NCBI GenBank assembly: GCA_012861695.1
Contig: JAAOOA010000454.1
Coordinates: 248,001 to 312,000, forward strand
Length of the DNA stretch: 64,000 nucleotides
From: Trematomus loennbergii
Taxonomy: Eukaryota > Chordata > Actinopteri > Perciformes > Nototheniidae
Direction of reading: 5' to 3'
Made by a program: the position numbers and the translations under genes. Of the stretch, positions 35,443 through 47,810 are shown one piece after another (within the stretch, counting starts at the first letter, position 1; the number at the start of each line of letters is the position of its first letter). A model generated the notes under the pieces. It saw only the letters and a program-made list of their open reading frames with translations, had not been told where the DNA came from and did no database searches.

Positions 35443-36570
35443 CTACCTGCTCTGCTCCACTGTCACACACACCTTCAGCGGTAATATCTTCACTTCCCCA
35501 CAGTGTTAAAGTATGGAAACATCTTCTCAGTGAAAGTGTGTGAGAAGGTGTGTATGTGTGTGTTAGTGTCAGGATCAGAGAACGACAACTCTCCTCTGTT
35601 CCAGTCCAGATTCACTCTGACCCTCTGGAGCTCCTTCTTCAGGCTGAGAGGAGTGACTGGACCTGATGGTGACCGTGCTGAGTATTCATCTCCAGAGAAT
35701 AATATTCCCCATGATCCAGACCACATGCTTCTCTTCCTCTGGACAGACTCTGCTGACACACCCAGTACCCACCATCTACAGTCTGTAACCTGGACATCCC
35801 AGCTGTGAGTCCCTGAGTTAAAGCCCTCATAGCTCAGGACAGACCAGTCAGAATCAAACCTCTCTGGATTATCAGGAAGTTTCTGTTCCTCCTCTTCCTC
35901 TTCTTGCTCTTCTTCCTCCTGTCCTCCTCGTCTCACTCTGGTCAGATCTTCAGACAGGACGAGTCCTCTATGAGCAGTGTTTGGGTCCAGGATGAGAGGA
36001 GAGTAGGACACCATGTCCTTCATCTTGCTCCAGATGTTGAAGCTGAGGTTGCCCAGGTGTTTGGCCTGGTCTATCAGAGCTCCTGAGGGCAGCTGAGGAT
36101 CCTCCAGCAGGTGGCGCTGCAGCCTCTCCACTGCAGCCTTGTAGTTGAGCAGGAAGGAGACGTCTCCAGCTCTCAGCTCCTTCTTTGTGGCTCTGACTGT
36201 GTGTGAAAGAGCTGCTATCTCTCTGCTCACAGCCTCCATCTTCTCCTCCATCATCTTCAGCTCCTCTTCCTCTTCTAGAAACTGGTGAAGCTTCTTAAAC
36301 TGCTCCTTGATCTGCGTCTCTGTGTGTTGAGCCTGGACCTTCATGTGTCCTGCTGTTAGATCAAACTTCACTTTAACTTCTTCAAAGAGCTTCAGTTTCT
36401 CCTGAAAGGGCTGCAGAGCTTTCTGGAGCTCCTCCCTGAGATCCTGAGCAGCTTCATCCATGGGTCTGAATCTGTGGTTTTTGTGTGTTCTTGAATCTCT
36501 GCAGACGAGACACACTGGCTGCTGATGGTCCAGAGAGAAGAGTCTGAGTTTCTTAGAGTGCAGAGAGCCT
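35443..36570 (-). pseudogene. TRIM copy 5: RING-less, truncated at both ends of the frame
   Basis: Inverted partner of copy 4. The minus-strand frame is open from the B-box remnant to FNTVGK, with a stop at 35490. A one-base loss (cacttccccacag for cacttcacccacag) removes the last 14 residues ([14 protein letters not shown] and beyond). Seven bases are missing at the start of the B-box, so the first CSLH ligands are lost and GSLHSKKL remains. The frame continues upstream into intron-like DNA (an apparent hydrophobic N-terminus) and has no credible start codon. Coiled coil, PRY with [12 protein letters not shown], and most of SPRY are intact. Confidence 0.8.
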
Positions 36571-37148
36571 CTGGAGAGATACAAAAATATGCATAAATAA
36601 ATGTTAACTAGGTAAAATAAGATATGAATGAACAACAAAAATAAAATAAGTGACATTTATTTGTTATTGGCTATGGTAGGTTATTGGTTATGTTCATATA
36701 CTTATTTGATTATTAAAATGTAAACCGATCTTTTTCATATGGGTGTTTTAGAGTTGTACCCCCCAGATCAGGTCTCTAGTGATTGTGTGCTCAAAGTGCA
36801 CCAGATTGAAGCATTTTACTTTAAAATGTTCAAAACAAATCTTCCCGGGGGGGGCATACCCCCGGACCCCCCTAGAGGATGTGACATCCAAATCCCAATT
36901 CAAACATGTTCATACAATACTGAATACATTTTAACATATATTACCTATATCAATAAGTTTCTGTAGTGTATTTGTCTTTTGTCGAGATTTTTCATTTATT
37001 CTTTATATATAAAATCTCGCCTAGAACCGGCCCTGGTACTAAGCCTCAAGAGCCTTTCTTGTGCTGGCAGACACATAGAAACAAATTGGCGGGCGCACTT
37101 CGCACGCACTAAAAAAATTCCACACGCTCCGCACTCACATTATGCTGA
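36571..37148 (-). repeat. hAT-like element and dispersed repeat, mirror of 23053-23640
   Basis: Same components in reverse order: tctccagaggct-type edge, tcatatgggtgttttagagt, ctcaaagtgcaccagattga, the GC-rich ggggggcatacccccggacc block, ctagaaccggccctgg and the tccgcactcacattatgctg repeat. Confidence 0.55.
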
Positions 37149-37479
<331 letters not shown>

Positions 37480-37484
37480 GAGGC

Positions 37485-39368
37485 TTCGGAGCGTGGTTCG
37501 AGTAATCCAGTGAAGCGTGTCTCAAGGCTGTATCGTTTTAGGCCAGTGACGTCATCGATGACGAAGAAGCCTCGCTGTCCGTCGACGCCACGTGACTGCT
37601 TCAGATAGTGCTCAGATCTGTTGAACCACTGACACTTCACGTTTTAAAACGCTCATGTTACCCCTCCTGTAGAGCTCAGACCCTCACGTAAAGAGGAAGG
37701 AAAATGCCGTAGCCTATGTATGACTAAATAAATGCATAAATGAATGTATGAATACCAACATTAATATACATAAATAAATAATAAGGCGATGAATAAATAA
37801 GGCAATGAATAAATAAAAGTAATAAATGGACGAATAAATGCGTGCGATATGATACACATGTGAATATCATTTTGTGTTCATTGTCAAGGGTTATTCTAGG
37901 CTTAACTCATTGGGAACTTAGTACAAAAGATCACGCTGTTGAGATATATCTGCCTGTTTTACACACGTTGACCAGCAGGGGGTTAGTGTTCAAATGAAGC
38001 CTCATGAGATACCCTTTTCCTTTTGCAGCCCAATTGCTGTAAAGCTTCATAAGGCTTCATCTCGCCATCGCTACGATTAGATTAAACCGTTCGAAGACGT
38101 GCTGATTAATGAATAATGTGATGCAAAGAAGGTATTCTGCAGATGATTAAACGCACGCTGAGTGAGTGACTCATGCTGTGAGCGTGCACTGTGAGACCAT
38201 ATTGACCCGAGTTGTTATATTGCATCTATCCTTATGTGCTTGACGGGAACTGCGCACAGACATATTAAAGAACCAGAAGAGGGATCGCATGATCATATAA
38301 AGCAAGAGCACGGTTTGCACCACCACCAGTTATTGCATGAAGTATGAAGGAGAACCTGTGCATACTTCCTTCTTTTATATTAATTCGTTTTTAAATATAT
38401 TATTATTATCTTATTTTATTCATTTGATCTATTTTATCCATTATATCCATATTATCTATTTTATTCATAACCTAAGAGAGAGGAGGGGACGCTTTTAGAG
38501 CCCTTTACCATATAGAGAGGGAATCAGAGAGACGATGCGCCTCTATCAGAGATACGGTAGTTGTTAACGAGGTACAGCAAGACTTAAACATGTCTGTAGG
38601 CTACTTGTATTTATCCGGAATGGTCCCAACCATGAAGGGGTGGCAAGATACGATCTGATGAGACACTGAGGCGATCATGCCTAAACGTTACAGTGAAAAC
38701 GGATAAACGTAACTTATCTGCTGGTTGAATTTTCCCGGGAGGGATTGAATGAGGTGTAGAGGGCCTGCTCGCAGTCGGCTTGTGCGTAATGCGACTTCCG
38801 TGTTCGCGGATCAGCTGATCAAGGAGGCCTCGACTCCGTTCTGATGCCGGATCGGCTTGTTTCACTTATGCCGAGAGGCCGGACTGTACCCGTGTTTCTG
38901 CCGATGGAGGTCTTCTCCTCTCGCTCTTGAGAAGTTGCTGTAGCTTAGAGATGAGTATCTTGTCCCCATTATTTCCGGAGCCGCGCTGGCTGCGCATGGA
39001 CGTTATTGAGCATAAGAGCATTTACGGTGACCCGGTTTAGCCCCACGCTGTTTTTTTTTAATGGTGCTGCGAGGGCTGGACGAGACTTGATATCTGCTAC
39101 GAGGATCTGAAACGGGTATGGCGGCAGCATGAAAACCTGAAATCACAGCTGACTGAAGGAGAGAGGAGAACCATTTTAAAGTTTGGCTGCAGCACGGTGA
39201 TTGGCTGCTGGAGAATGAGGTGAATGTAATAGGTTATTGACAACGCCCTTGATGAGCTGATTATATGCAGCTGCGGACTGAATGTAGGCTATATACCAGT
39301 CTTCCTGAAAGAACTTGCGCTGAGCTTCATTTCCTGTCTGCTGTGTTGCAGCTTCACTCAGAGACAGC
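37485..39368 (+). other. TRIM copy 6 upstream flank
   Basis: Standard 5' flank, mirror of 20842-22729: gacgtcatcgatgacgaaga near 37551, ttgaccagcagggggttagt near 37968, TATA-like ctatata near 39290 and tgtgttgcag before the ATG. Confidence 0.6.
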
Positions 39369-40203
39369 ATGGCTTCCAGGTTAGAGGAAGATCTCTGCTG
39401 TCCGGTCTGTAAGGAAGTCTTTAGAGATCCTGTCTTCCTGTCCTGCTGCCACAGCTTCTGTAAAGCCTGTCTGCAGACCTGGTGGACGGGGAAAGAAGTA
39501 AAGGTGTCCAGTCTGTAAGACAGAATCTTCAAGAAGAAATCCCCCCTGTAACCTGGCTTTAAAGAACCTGTGTGAGACCTTCTTACAGGAGAGAGATCAA
39601 AACCACAGATTCAGACCCATGGATGAAGCTGCTCAGGATCTCAGGGAGGAGCTCCAGAAAGCTCTGCAGCCCTTTCAGGAGAAACTGAAGCTCTTTGAAC
39701 GCGTTAAAGTGAAGTTTGATCTAACAGCAGGACACATGAAGGTCCAGGCTCAACACACAGAGACGCAGATCAAGGAGCAGTTTAAGAAGCTTCACCAGTT
39801 TCTAGAAGAGGAAGAGGAGGCCAGGATGGCTGCACTGAGGGAGGAAGATGAGCAGAAGAGGAGGATGATGGAGGAGAAGATGGAGGCTGTGAGCAGAGAG
39901 ATAGCAGCTCTTTCACAACAGTCAGAGCCACAGAGAAGGAGCTGAGAGCTGAAGACGTCTCCTTCCTCTCACAAGGCTGCAGTGGAGAGGCTGCAGCGCC
40001 CCCTGCTGGAGGATCCTCAGCTGCCCTCAGGAGCTCTGATAGACCAGGCCAAACACCTGGGCAACCTCAGCTTCAACATCTGGAGCAAGATGAAGGACTT
40101 GGTGTCCTACTCTCCTCTCATCCTGGACCCAAACACTGCTCATAGAGGACTCGTCCTGTCTGAAGATCTGACCAGAGTGAGACGAGGAGGACAGGAGGAA
40201 GAA

Positions 40204-40235
<32 letters not shown>

Positions 40236-40697
40236 AGAGGAGGAAGAGGCGGAACAGAAACTTCCTGATAATCCAGAGAGGTTTGATTCTGACTGGTCTG
40301 TCCTGGGCTCTGAGGGCTTTAACTCAGGGACTCACAGCTGGGATGTCCAGGTTACAGACAGTAGATTCTGGACACTGGGTGTGTTAGCAGAGTCTGTCCA
40401 GAGGAAGAGAAGCATGTGGTCTGGATCATGGGGAATATTATTCTCTGAAGGTGAATACTCAGCATGGTCAGCTTCAGATCTATCCACTCCTCTCAGCCTG
40501 CAGAGAAGCTCCAGAGGCTCAGAGTGAATCTGGACTGGAACAGAGGAGAGTTGTCGTTCTCTGATCCTGACACTAACACACACATACACACCTTCACACA
40601 CACTTTCACTGAGAAGATGTTTCCATACTTTAACACTGTGGGTGAAGTGAAGATATTACCGCTGAAGGTGTGTGTGACAGTGGAGCAGAGCAGGTAG
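39369..40697 (+). pseudogene. TRIM copy 6: several frameshifts, no B-box
   Basis: Inverted partner of copy 3 with the same B-box loss and the same 18-Glu run. Unlike copy 3 it is broken. Two bases are missing in the RING (gtaaaggtgtccag for gtaaaggcgtgtccag, near 39505). A loss near 39918 affects the coiled coil (ttcacaacag for ttcacacacag), another near 39966 reads cttcctctcacaag, and a change near 40500 reads agcctgcagagaag. Segments of 108, 181 and 77 codons remain in different frames. Decay after the inverted duplication is the likely reason, unless some changes are assembly errors. Confidence 0.85.
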
Positions 40698-41893
40698 AGA
40701 TGAACGGGATCATTATATCTATGATGTTTATCTCCTAAAGCAGGAGTGTGCAAACTTTTTTTCAAAGAGGACCTTGTTATCAATTGTTCATTTGTGATTT
40801 GTGCATGATGGGGAAAATAAATAAATAATAATAATAATAATAATACTCTGCTGTCTCTTTATTCTAAACATGTGTTTATTTTAGTTTCACTAATGTTTTT
40901 GTTGTTATTGAGTTTGATAATCTGCTTTTTGATCATACTGTCAACCTTTATTAAATTGAAACACGTGCATTTAGCTGACACTTTAATCCAAGTAACATCA
41001 AATATGCTGAACTGCTTCCTTTAGAGGAAATAAGAGATATATATTCTTTACATCTGAAATGATCTCACCCAGATTCAGACCTTTATGTCAGGTGATAGTT
41101 TAACCTTCTCTGTTTTATTGAAACGATGTTGTTATAAATTGTTCATTTGTGATTTGTGCATGATGGGAAAATAAATAAATAATATGTTTAATTCAACTGC
41201 AAGTTTGAGCAGCGAATCATTTCTCAGATCCAAAATAAAATGCATTTTAATTTCCAGTCCAGACAATATTGATTTTAAATCGTTGAAATTAAAGTTTTAT
41301 TACATGCAATCTTTACATTTTAAACTTGTTTAATCATATAAAACATACAGAGTTACTGGGTTTAAATTAACTCCCTGACAGACAGGGAATAAAATAAATG
41401 TTTTAAAGAGATTTCTGAGTATTTAAAAACGGAGTAAATGTTAAACCCAGTTTTCCCAGGAGAAGCCTAAACAGAGAGGACGACCCATTGCTGTTCAGCG
41501 TGGATTATCAAATGCACACGTTTATAAACTCTAAAGGATTTCATCTCAATCTAAAATACTGATTTCTTGGCAGCGGTGTGTTATCGAGTATTAACAACCT
41601 CTTAAACGTCCAATCTGACCAATCAGAATTGAGTATTCAGCTAAGACGTTTAATACAATTATAATATATAGTAAAATATATATTGGTGTAGATAAAATAA
41701 TGTGTGCACTAATTGAATATATAAAAACATGTATGTTACAATAGAGTTGTGCATTAATATTAATAATGATATCACTCAGATTATTAAAGCAGCAACAATC
41801 ACATTTAATGAGAAAAAGCTGACACGTCTTCACTTCAGCGGGCGCCATCTTTAACCAATCAGCATCTCTTTACTTTCAAAGGCTTTTTCAGCA
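40698..41893 (+). other. TRIM copy 6 3' flank, shortened form
   Basis: Has the same internal deletion as its mirror (aataataataataataatac near 40830). Ends at ctttttcagcac, where it joins a second TRIM 5' flank. Confidence 0.7.
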
Positions 41894-42230
41894 CTGCGCA
41901 TGGACGTTATTGAGCATAAGAGCATTTATGGTGACCCGATTTAGCCCCACGCTGTTTTTTTTTTAATGGTGCTGCGAGGGCTGGACGAGACTTGATATCT
42001 GCTACGAGGATCTGAAACGGGTATGGCGGCAGCATGAAAACCTGAAATCACAGCTGACTGAAGGAGAGAGGAGAACCATTTTAAAGTTTGGCTGCAGCAC
42101 GGTGATTGGCTGCTGGAGAATGAGGTGAATGTAATAGGTTATAGACAACGCCCTTGATGAGCTGATTATATGCAGCTGCGGACTGAATGTAGGCTATATA
42201 CCAGTCTTCCTGAAAGAACTTGCGCTGAGC
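41894..42230 (+). other. Stub of a second TRIM 5' flank
   Basis: Runs from tgcgcatggacgttattgag to gaacttgcgctgagc, then meets agctggtgga and the LINE ORF1 ATG. The splice acceptor and TRIM coding region expected next are absent. Confidence 0.75.
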
Positions 42231-42240
42231 AGCTGGTGGA

Positions 42241-43449
42241 ATGGCGTCTTTGAGCCCTGGAGAGGAGGGTATGGAAAGTGCATCTGAAGGAGATGGAGGA
42301 TGGAATGAAGTAAGGAAAAAGACTTCAAGAAAGAAGATAGACATGTCAAGTGACAGTCTTAGTGAATCTGATTCGCAGAATGAATTGAAGAAAGTAAAGA
42401 AAAGGATTGAGAATGAAGAGTGGAAAGTGATTGTGGAGTTTGGTGAGCAATCCGCAGCTAAGCTACATCCAGTGGCCCTGACTAAAGCGATTCACAAAGA
42501 AATTGGATCGATAAAGCAAGCAAGATTTCTGAGCAAAGGACGGATGTTGGTTGAAATGAGGAATGCAAAACAACAGGAAAAGTTACTGAAAATGAAGACC
42601 CTGAATGAAGTTCGAATTAAATGCCATGTTCCTGGAGCAAATCGGAAAATACTTGGAGTTATCAGTGGAGTTCCGATAGAAATCGGCATAGAAGAACTCA
42701 AGAAAGAAATGAAAGGGGGAAAAGTGTCTGTAGTTAAGCGTCTTCCTACTAGGTATCAGGGTAAGATAGTGGATAGTTTATCTGTTCTTCTTCAGTTTGA
42801 AGAAACAATTCAACAGAAGATAATGATCGGTTGCATGAGCTTTCCAGTAAGAGAATTCATCCCTAAACCTTTGCGGTGCTTTAAATGCCAAAGGTTTGGG
42901 CATGTGGCAGACAAGTGCAAAGCAACTAAGCCCAGGTGTCCAACATGTGCGGGGGAACATGAATATGGTAGTTGTGCTGCAGGTGCTAAGGTGAAATGTT
43001 GTAACTGTGGTGGGGAACATAGTGCTGCGTATCAGGGCTGCGAAGTGCAGAAAAAGGCCAAGGAGGTGCAGAGATACAAAGTGCAAAATAAAGTCTCATA
43101 TGCTGAAGCAACAGAAAAGGTATCACTAAACATAGCTAGGAAATCCCAAGTAGCAGCAAGTATATTCTCTTCAAAAGATTTTCCCAAACTCCCACAGGCA
43201 AAGGAAAGCTCCACAAAGTGTTCACATAAGTGTGTGATAGGAGAGGATGCATTGATTGTTAATAAGTACAAATTTGTGGCCTTTATTGGAAAAGTGGTGA
43301 ATGTTGCTTTGCAACAAACAAAAAAGAGGTCAAGACTGAAAACAATAGTGGAAGCAGCAGGTGCATTTTTGGGGATAAAGGATATAACGGTTGAAATGAT
43401 ACATGATATGCTAGCCCCCAATAATGATGATTCACAGATTAGTGAATAG
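42241..43449 (+). CDS. LINE ORF1: nucleic-acid-binding protein with CCHC zinc knuckles
   Basis: 402 codons from MASLSPGEEGMESASEGDGG. The N-terminal third is acidic/basic and low in structure; the middle is an RRM-like fold candidate (WKVIVEFGEQSAA ... RMLVEMRNAKQQ). Knuckles lie at about residues 214-275: CFKCQRFGHVADKC, CPTCAGEHEYGSC and CCNCGGEHSAAYQGC. Such proteins coat the LINE RNA in the ribonucleoprotein particle. The frame is intact and overlaps ORF2 by 26 bp. The mirror copy at 16965-17964 keeps only the first 334 codons. Confidence 0.88.
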   Translation: MASLSPGEEGMESASEGDGGWNEVRKKTSRKKIDMSSDSLSESDSQNELKKVKKRIENEEWKVIVEFGEQSAAKLHPVALTKAIHKEIGSIKQARFLSKGRMLVEMRNAKQQEKLLKMKTLNEVRIKCHVPGANRKILGVISGVPIEIGIEELKKEMKGGKVSVVKRLPTRYQGKIVDSLSVLLQFEETIQQKIMIGCMSFPVREFIPKPLRCFKCQRFGHVADKCKATKPRCPTCAGEHEYGSCAAGAKVKCCNCGGEHSAAYQGCEVQKKAKEVQRYKVQNKVSYAEATEKVSLNIARKSQVAASIFSSKDFPKLPQAKESSTKCSHKCVIGEDALIVNKYKFVAFIGKVVNVALQQTKKRSRLKTIVEAAGAFLGIKDITVEMIHDMLAPNNDDSQISE

Positions 43450-46400
43450 ATTGATGGTTTTTCTCATTCTGCAGTGGAATGTTGCAAATGGACAAGAATT
43501 CAAGACCTATATATATCAGTTAAAAGAAAAAACAGACGTTATTTGTATTCAAGAAACATGGCTGAAGAATCATTTGGACTTCATTATTGGGGGATATAGT
43601 GCTATAAGACAAGATAGAAATGATGGTCAGGGAGGGGGATGTGCAATCTTTATCAGAGAAATAATGTCTTATAGTAGGCTAACATTTAAGAACAGTCATG
43701 ATTTAGAAATAGTGGGTGTAGAAGTTTGGATTAATAAAAGGAATATTAGTGTCCTGAATTTTTATAATCCATGTAATAAACTCAAAATAGAGGAATTAGA
43801 CAGTCTTTGTCAAGGAAATGAAATAATATGGTGTGGTGATTTTAATGCACATAATACAATGTGGGGAGGGAGATCTACAGATTACAACGGACAGGTGGTG
43901 GAGGACTTAATGGAGGCAAATGAATTAGTTTGTTTAAATAATGGGCAAGGTACAAGACTCAATTTTAGAGATGGAACAGAGTCTGCGATCGATCTAACTC
44001 TGGTAACAAGTGAATTAGCTTCTGGTAGCAGTTGGGAAGTATTGGCAAATAACAGTATTGGGAGTGATCATCTTCCGATTATAATCAAGTTTGATATAAG
44101 TAATGTGGTTGAGCTAGACGGTATCATGAGATGGACTTTTTCTAAAGCAAATTGGGAGATGTTTGCTAAATTGTGTGATAATGAATTTGATCAGATTGAT
44201 ATGGCAGGAAGTATTGATGATATAAATGAGCAATTTACGTCAAATATAATTAAAAGCGCTAATCAATCTATTGGGAATAAAACTGGTAAACTTAGTAAAT
44301 GTGTTAAGATGGTACCGTGGTGGAACAAAGAATGTAATGATGCAATCCGAAACAAAAACAGGCTGTTTGGAAAGCTAAGAAAGACACATTCATTACACAA
44401 TTTATTAGAATATAAGAAGGCACAGGCTCAGGTAAGGAAAATTGTTAAAAGAGCAAAAAGGGAGTGTTGGAGAGGATTCTGTTCAAGTATTGGGAGAACT
44501 ACGCCATTAGATAAAGTATGGGGAATGATTAAGAAGATGAGGGGAATTAGACAGCAGAGTAACCTGCCTGTGTTAGAGCATGGAGGGGAAATTGCCACTG
44601 GTCCTATGGAGAAGGCAGAAATTCTAGCAACACATTTTGTCAAAGTTCATTCTTCGGAAGATTTGACAGAAGAAGGTAAGATCAGGAGGCAGGAAGTGTT
44701 AGATGAGCATCCTAATGTATATGAAGAAAGACATTCGTCGCAGAGTGTTGTAAATGTACCTTTTTCTATTCAAGAGTTGAGAAGAGCATTAAGTAAGTGT
44801 AAAATGACTGCTCCTGGGAAAGATAATGTATGTTATATAATGTTGACCAAATTAAGTGAGTTTGCATTAGGAAAGCTGTTGGAGATGTATAATAAGATTT
44901 GGGAGAAAGGGAAGCTGCCAATAATATGGAAAGAGTCTGTCATTATTCCTATTAGAAAACCTGGGAAAGATCCAACTAGTCCAGGCAGTTATAGACCTAT
45001 AGCTCTGACATCGCACTTGTGTAAAGTTATGGAAAGAATGATAACAGAAAGGCTGACATACTACGTTGAGAAAAATGAACTAATGACTCCTTATCAGAGT
45101 GGGTTTAGAAGAGGGCGGAGTACTTTAGATCCACTGCTGTGCCTGGAATCTGAAGTTAGGAAAGCCCAAGCGAATAAGGAGTGTGTTGTAGCTGTATTCT
45201 TTGATGTGGAAAAAGCTTACGATATGATGTGGAAGGAAGGATTATTAATAAAAATGGACATTATGGGTCTGGGAGGTAATGTATATAATTGGATTATGGA
45301 TTTTTTGTTTGGCCGTGCCATCAGAGTCCGAGTTGGCAATTCTTATTCTCGAAGGCATGAAGTTGAAAATGGAACCCCACAGGGGAGTGTAATTAGTCCT
45401 CTTTTGTTTTCTATCATGATAAATGATATATATACACAAGTAGGATCTGATATCGGTAAGTCATTTTTGCAGATGATGGAGCTATTTGGAAAAGGGGCAG
45501 AAATGTAAATTATATTGTAGGTAAGATTCAGGAAGCCATTACGGAAATTGAAAGCTGGTCTCTGACATGGGGGTTTAGATTGTCGGTGGAAAAAACTGAA
45601 ACTTTATTTTTTACGAGGAAAAGGATAGGTGAGGAGGTTAGGTTAAAACTTTATGGACAAGAACTAAAGAAAGTGAAGACATTTACATTTCTGGGAATAT
45701 GGTTGGACGAGAGAGTCACATGGAGTACTCACATTGATAAAGTAGTAGATAAATGTAAAAGGGTTTTAAATGTTATGAGGTGCTTGGCAGGCACTAAGTG
45801 GGGGGCTGATAAAGCTGCTTTGAGGAACGTATACACAGCCTTAATTAGATCAGCCATAGAATACGGACTAATAGTGTATGGTTCAGCTGCATACTCTTCT
45901 CTTCAAATATTAGATAGAGTCCAGGCACAAGCACTAAGGATATGCTGTGGGGCAGTCAGATCTACACCAGTGTCGGCACTTCAGGTAGAGGTCGGAGAAA
46001 TACCAATTTCTTTGAGGAGAAAACAGTTAATTGTTAATTACTGGGCAAATCTACAGGGCCATAAAGATACTCACCCTACTAAACAAACTGTAAAAACAAG
46101 TTGGGAAAGTAACAAAATGAAAAAAGAAAGTTTTTGTGTTTGTGTTTCTGAATTATGTAAAGAATTCAAAGTTAAAGAATGGAATATTAGTCCGACGGTG
46201 TTGTTATCAGCTGTTCCACCATGGTTGCTACCTCAACCTATAGTAGATTTATCTTTATTGAAAAGGTTACATTCAATGAAAAACAAAATGAATGTACAGG
46301 CTTATGTGAATACTGTTCTACATGAACAATATGGGCAGTTTATACAAATATTTACTGATGGATCCAAAAATCCAGAAAATGGTCAAACTAGTTGTGCATT

Positions 46401-47204
46401 TTATGTTCCTGAATTAAAAGTAAAAGTGGGAAAGCGGACGAGTGATCACATCGCAGTATATACAGTAGAGATGATGGCTATCTCACTAGCACTTCAGTGG
46501 GTAGAAGAAATACAGCCAATGCGAGTGGTCATTTGCTCTGACTCCAGTGCAGCTCTGGAGAGTATAAACAACTTCTCTTCAGAATGTCGACAGGATATTT
46601 TACATGAATTTTACACATCATGTTTAGGTTAGTTCATCTGGGAATTGTTGTTCAATTTGTGTGGGTTCCAGCGCATGTGGGTATTAGAGGGAATGAAGTA
46701 GTGGATCAACTGGCAAAATGTGGTTTGAAAGCAAACCAGATTGATATTATGGTACCCATCAGTAGAGCAGAAGTCAAATCTGTTACAAAAGTTGTTATCA
46801 AGCAACAATGGCAAAAACTATGGGACAGTAACACCAAAGGAAGACATTTATACCAGATACAAAGGGAAGTAGGAACGGGAAGCACTTGGGGGAGTAGTAG
46901 AAGAGAACAGAGCATTAACAGCAGGATAAAAGTGGGTCACTCTGGATTAAACTCATCACTGCATCTGATTGGAAAACATCCAAATGGCAATTGTGATGGT
47001 TGCCAACAACCAGAGACAATACATCATGTATTTTTTAGCTGCCCGGATTATAACAGACAAAGACTCATTCTGAAAACTGCACTGGAACAACTCAACATCA
47101 AGGACATGGATTTCAAGTCAATATATGAAAGTAAATCAAGAAATGAAGCAAACAAGTTGATCTTCAAATTCCTCAAAAGCACTGGTCTGAGGACAAGGAT
47201 TTAG
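43424..47204 (+). pseudogene. LINE ORF2: endonuclease-reverse transcriptase-RNase H, two frameshifts
   Basis: The first part (43424-45508) has endonuclease motifs QWNVANG, IQETW, WCGDFNAHN and SDHLPI. It continues with RT motifs YRPIALTSHLCKVMERM, QSGFRRGRSTLD, FFDVEKAYD (motif A) and NGTPQGSVISPLLF (motif B). A lost base in a T-run near 45465 puts the catalytic FADD motif C in another frame. The frame then runs to 46632 through LSVEKTETLFF, TFLGIWLDE and the RNase H start FTDGSKNPENG, YTVEMMAISLA and CSDSSAALES. A second shift near 46620 is followed by the last RNase H motif WVPAHVGIRGNEVVDQLAK and a C-terminal CDGCQQPETIHHVFFSC zinc-like motif. The enzyme would prime and copy LINE RNA at a nick. 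As read it is dead. Confidence 0.9.
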
Positions 47205-47292
47205 TATAAACATTTAATAAACAACAGTAGGTGGCGATATATGCTCCAAGTGGAAGCGATTCGCCATTAAAGAAAAGAAGAAGAAGAAGAAG

Positions 47293-47810
47293 ATGTGGCT
47301 AGTATTACGTTTTCTGAATGTGAAGTGAAAATGACATGGAGTGTTGCACACCAAAACCTACGGACTTTAACACTACATCTATAGACGTCGAGATATTATT
47401 ACTGCTGAATATTAAATGAAGGTACAGTTGATCGTAAAGTGGGAGCGGGAGAGAACGTGAAGAGTATAAAGGAGATCGGAAACCACAACACGGTCTCTTG
47501 TCTTCGCTGCAGCCTCCCGAGAGACATCACCGGCTTTGTCTCTTCTTCACCTATGCTTGTTCTTTAACCACGTTACTTAATTAAAGTACCAATTTGAACC
47601 TTTTCAGAGACTCCATTAGTCTCATTATTTTAAGTTTCTTTCCTGGGAGCGAGAAGATCACAATTCATCAATAGGACCCTCCACCCCCTGAAGGTGAGTC
47701 TCCAAACATCACTCAAAGTTAATTTCAGTGAAGTCAGTAGAGGAGGGGGAGGGGAGCCATGACTGACTGTACTTGCTGTCTGCTGTGTTTCAGCTTCACT
47801 CAGAGACAGC
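47293..47810 (+). promoter_or_regulatory. TRIM copy 7 5' region with candidate promoter and spliced 5' UTR
   Basis: Unlike every other TRIM upstream region in the window. It has a TATA-like gtataaa at 47464-47470, a donor ctgaag|gtgagt at 47693/47694 and an acceptor tgctgtgtttcag at 47793, 17 bases before the ATG. A noncoding first exon at about 47495-47693 with a 100-bp intron is therefore plausible. The stretch gtctcttgtcttcgctgcag ... aattaaagtaccaatttgaa has the look of a solo-LTR fragment, but I cannot prove it. Confidence 0.4.

Larger units (their letters stand above)
42231..47292 (+). mobile_element. I-group LINE retrotransposon with RNase H
   Basis: About 5 kb: ORF1 (42241-43449) with three CCHC knuckles; ORF2 with APE-type endonuclease, reverse transcriptase and RNase H; and a short 3' UTR (cagtaggtggcgatatatgc) ending in (GAA)n at 47268-47292. 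An RNase H domain in ORF2 plus multiple CCHC motifs in ORF1 places it in the I/Nimb-like group rather than L1, L2 or RTE. There is almost no 5' UTR, and no target-site duplication is seen. Two frameshifts in ORF2 make this copy inactive as read. Confidence 0.92.
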
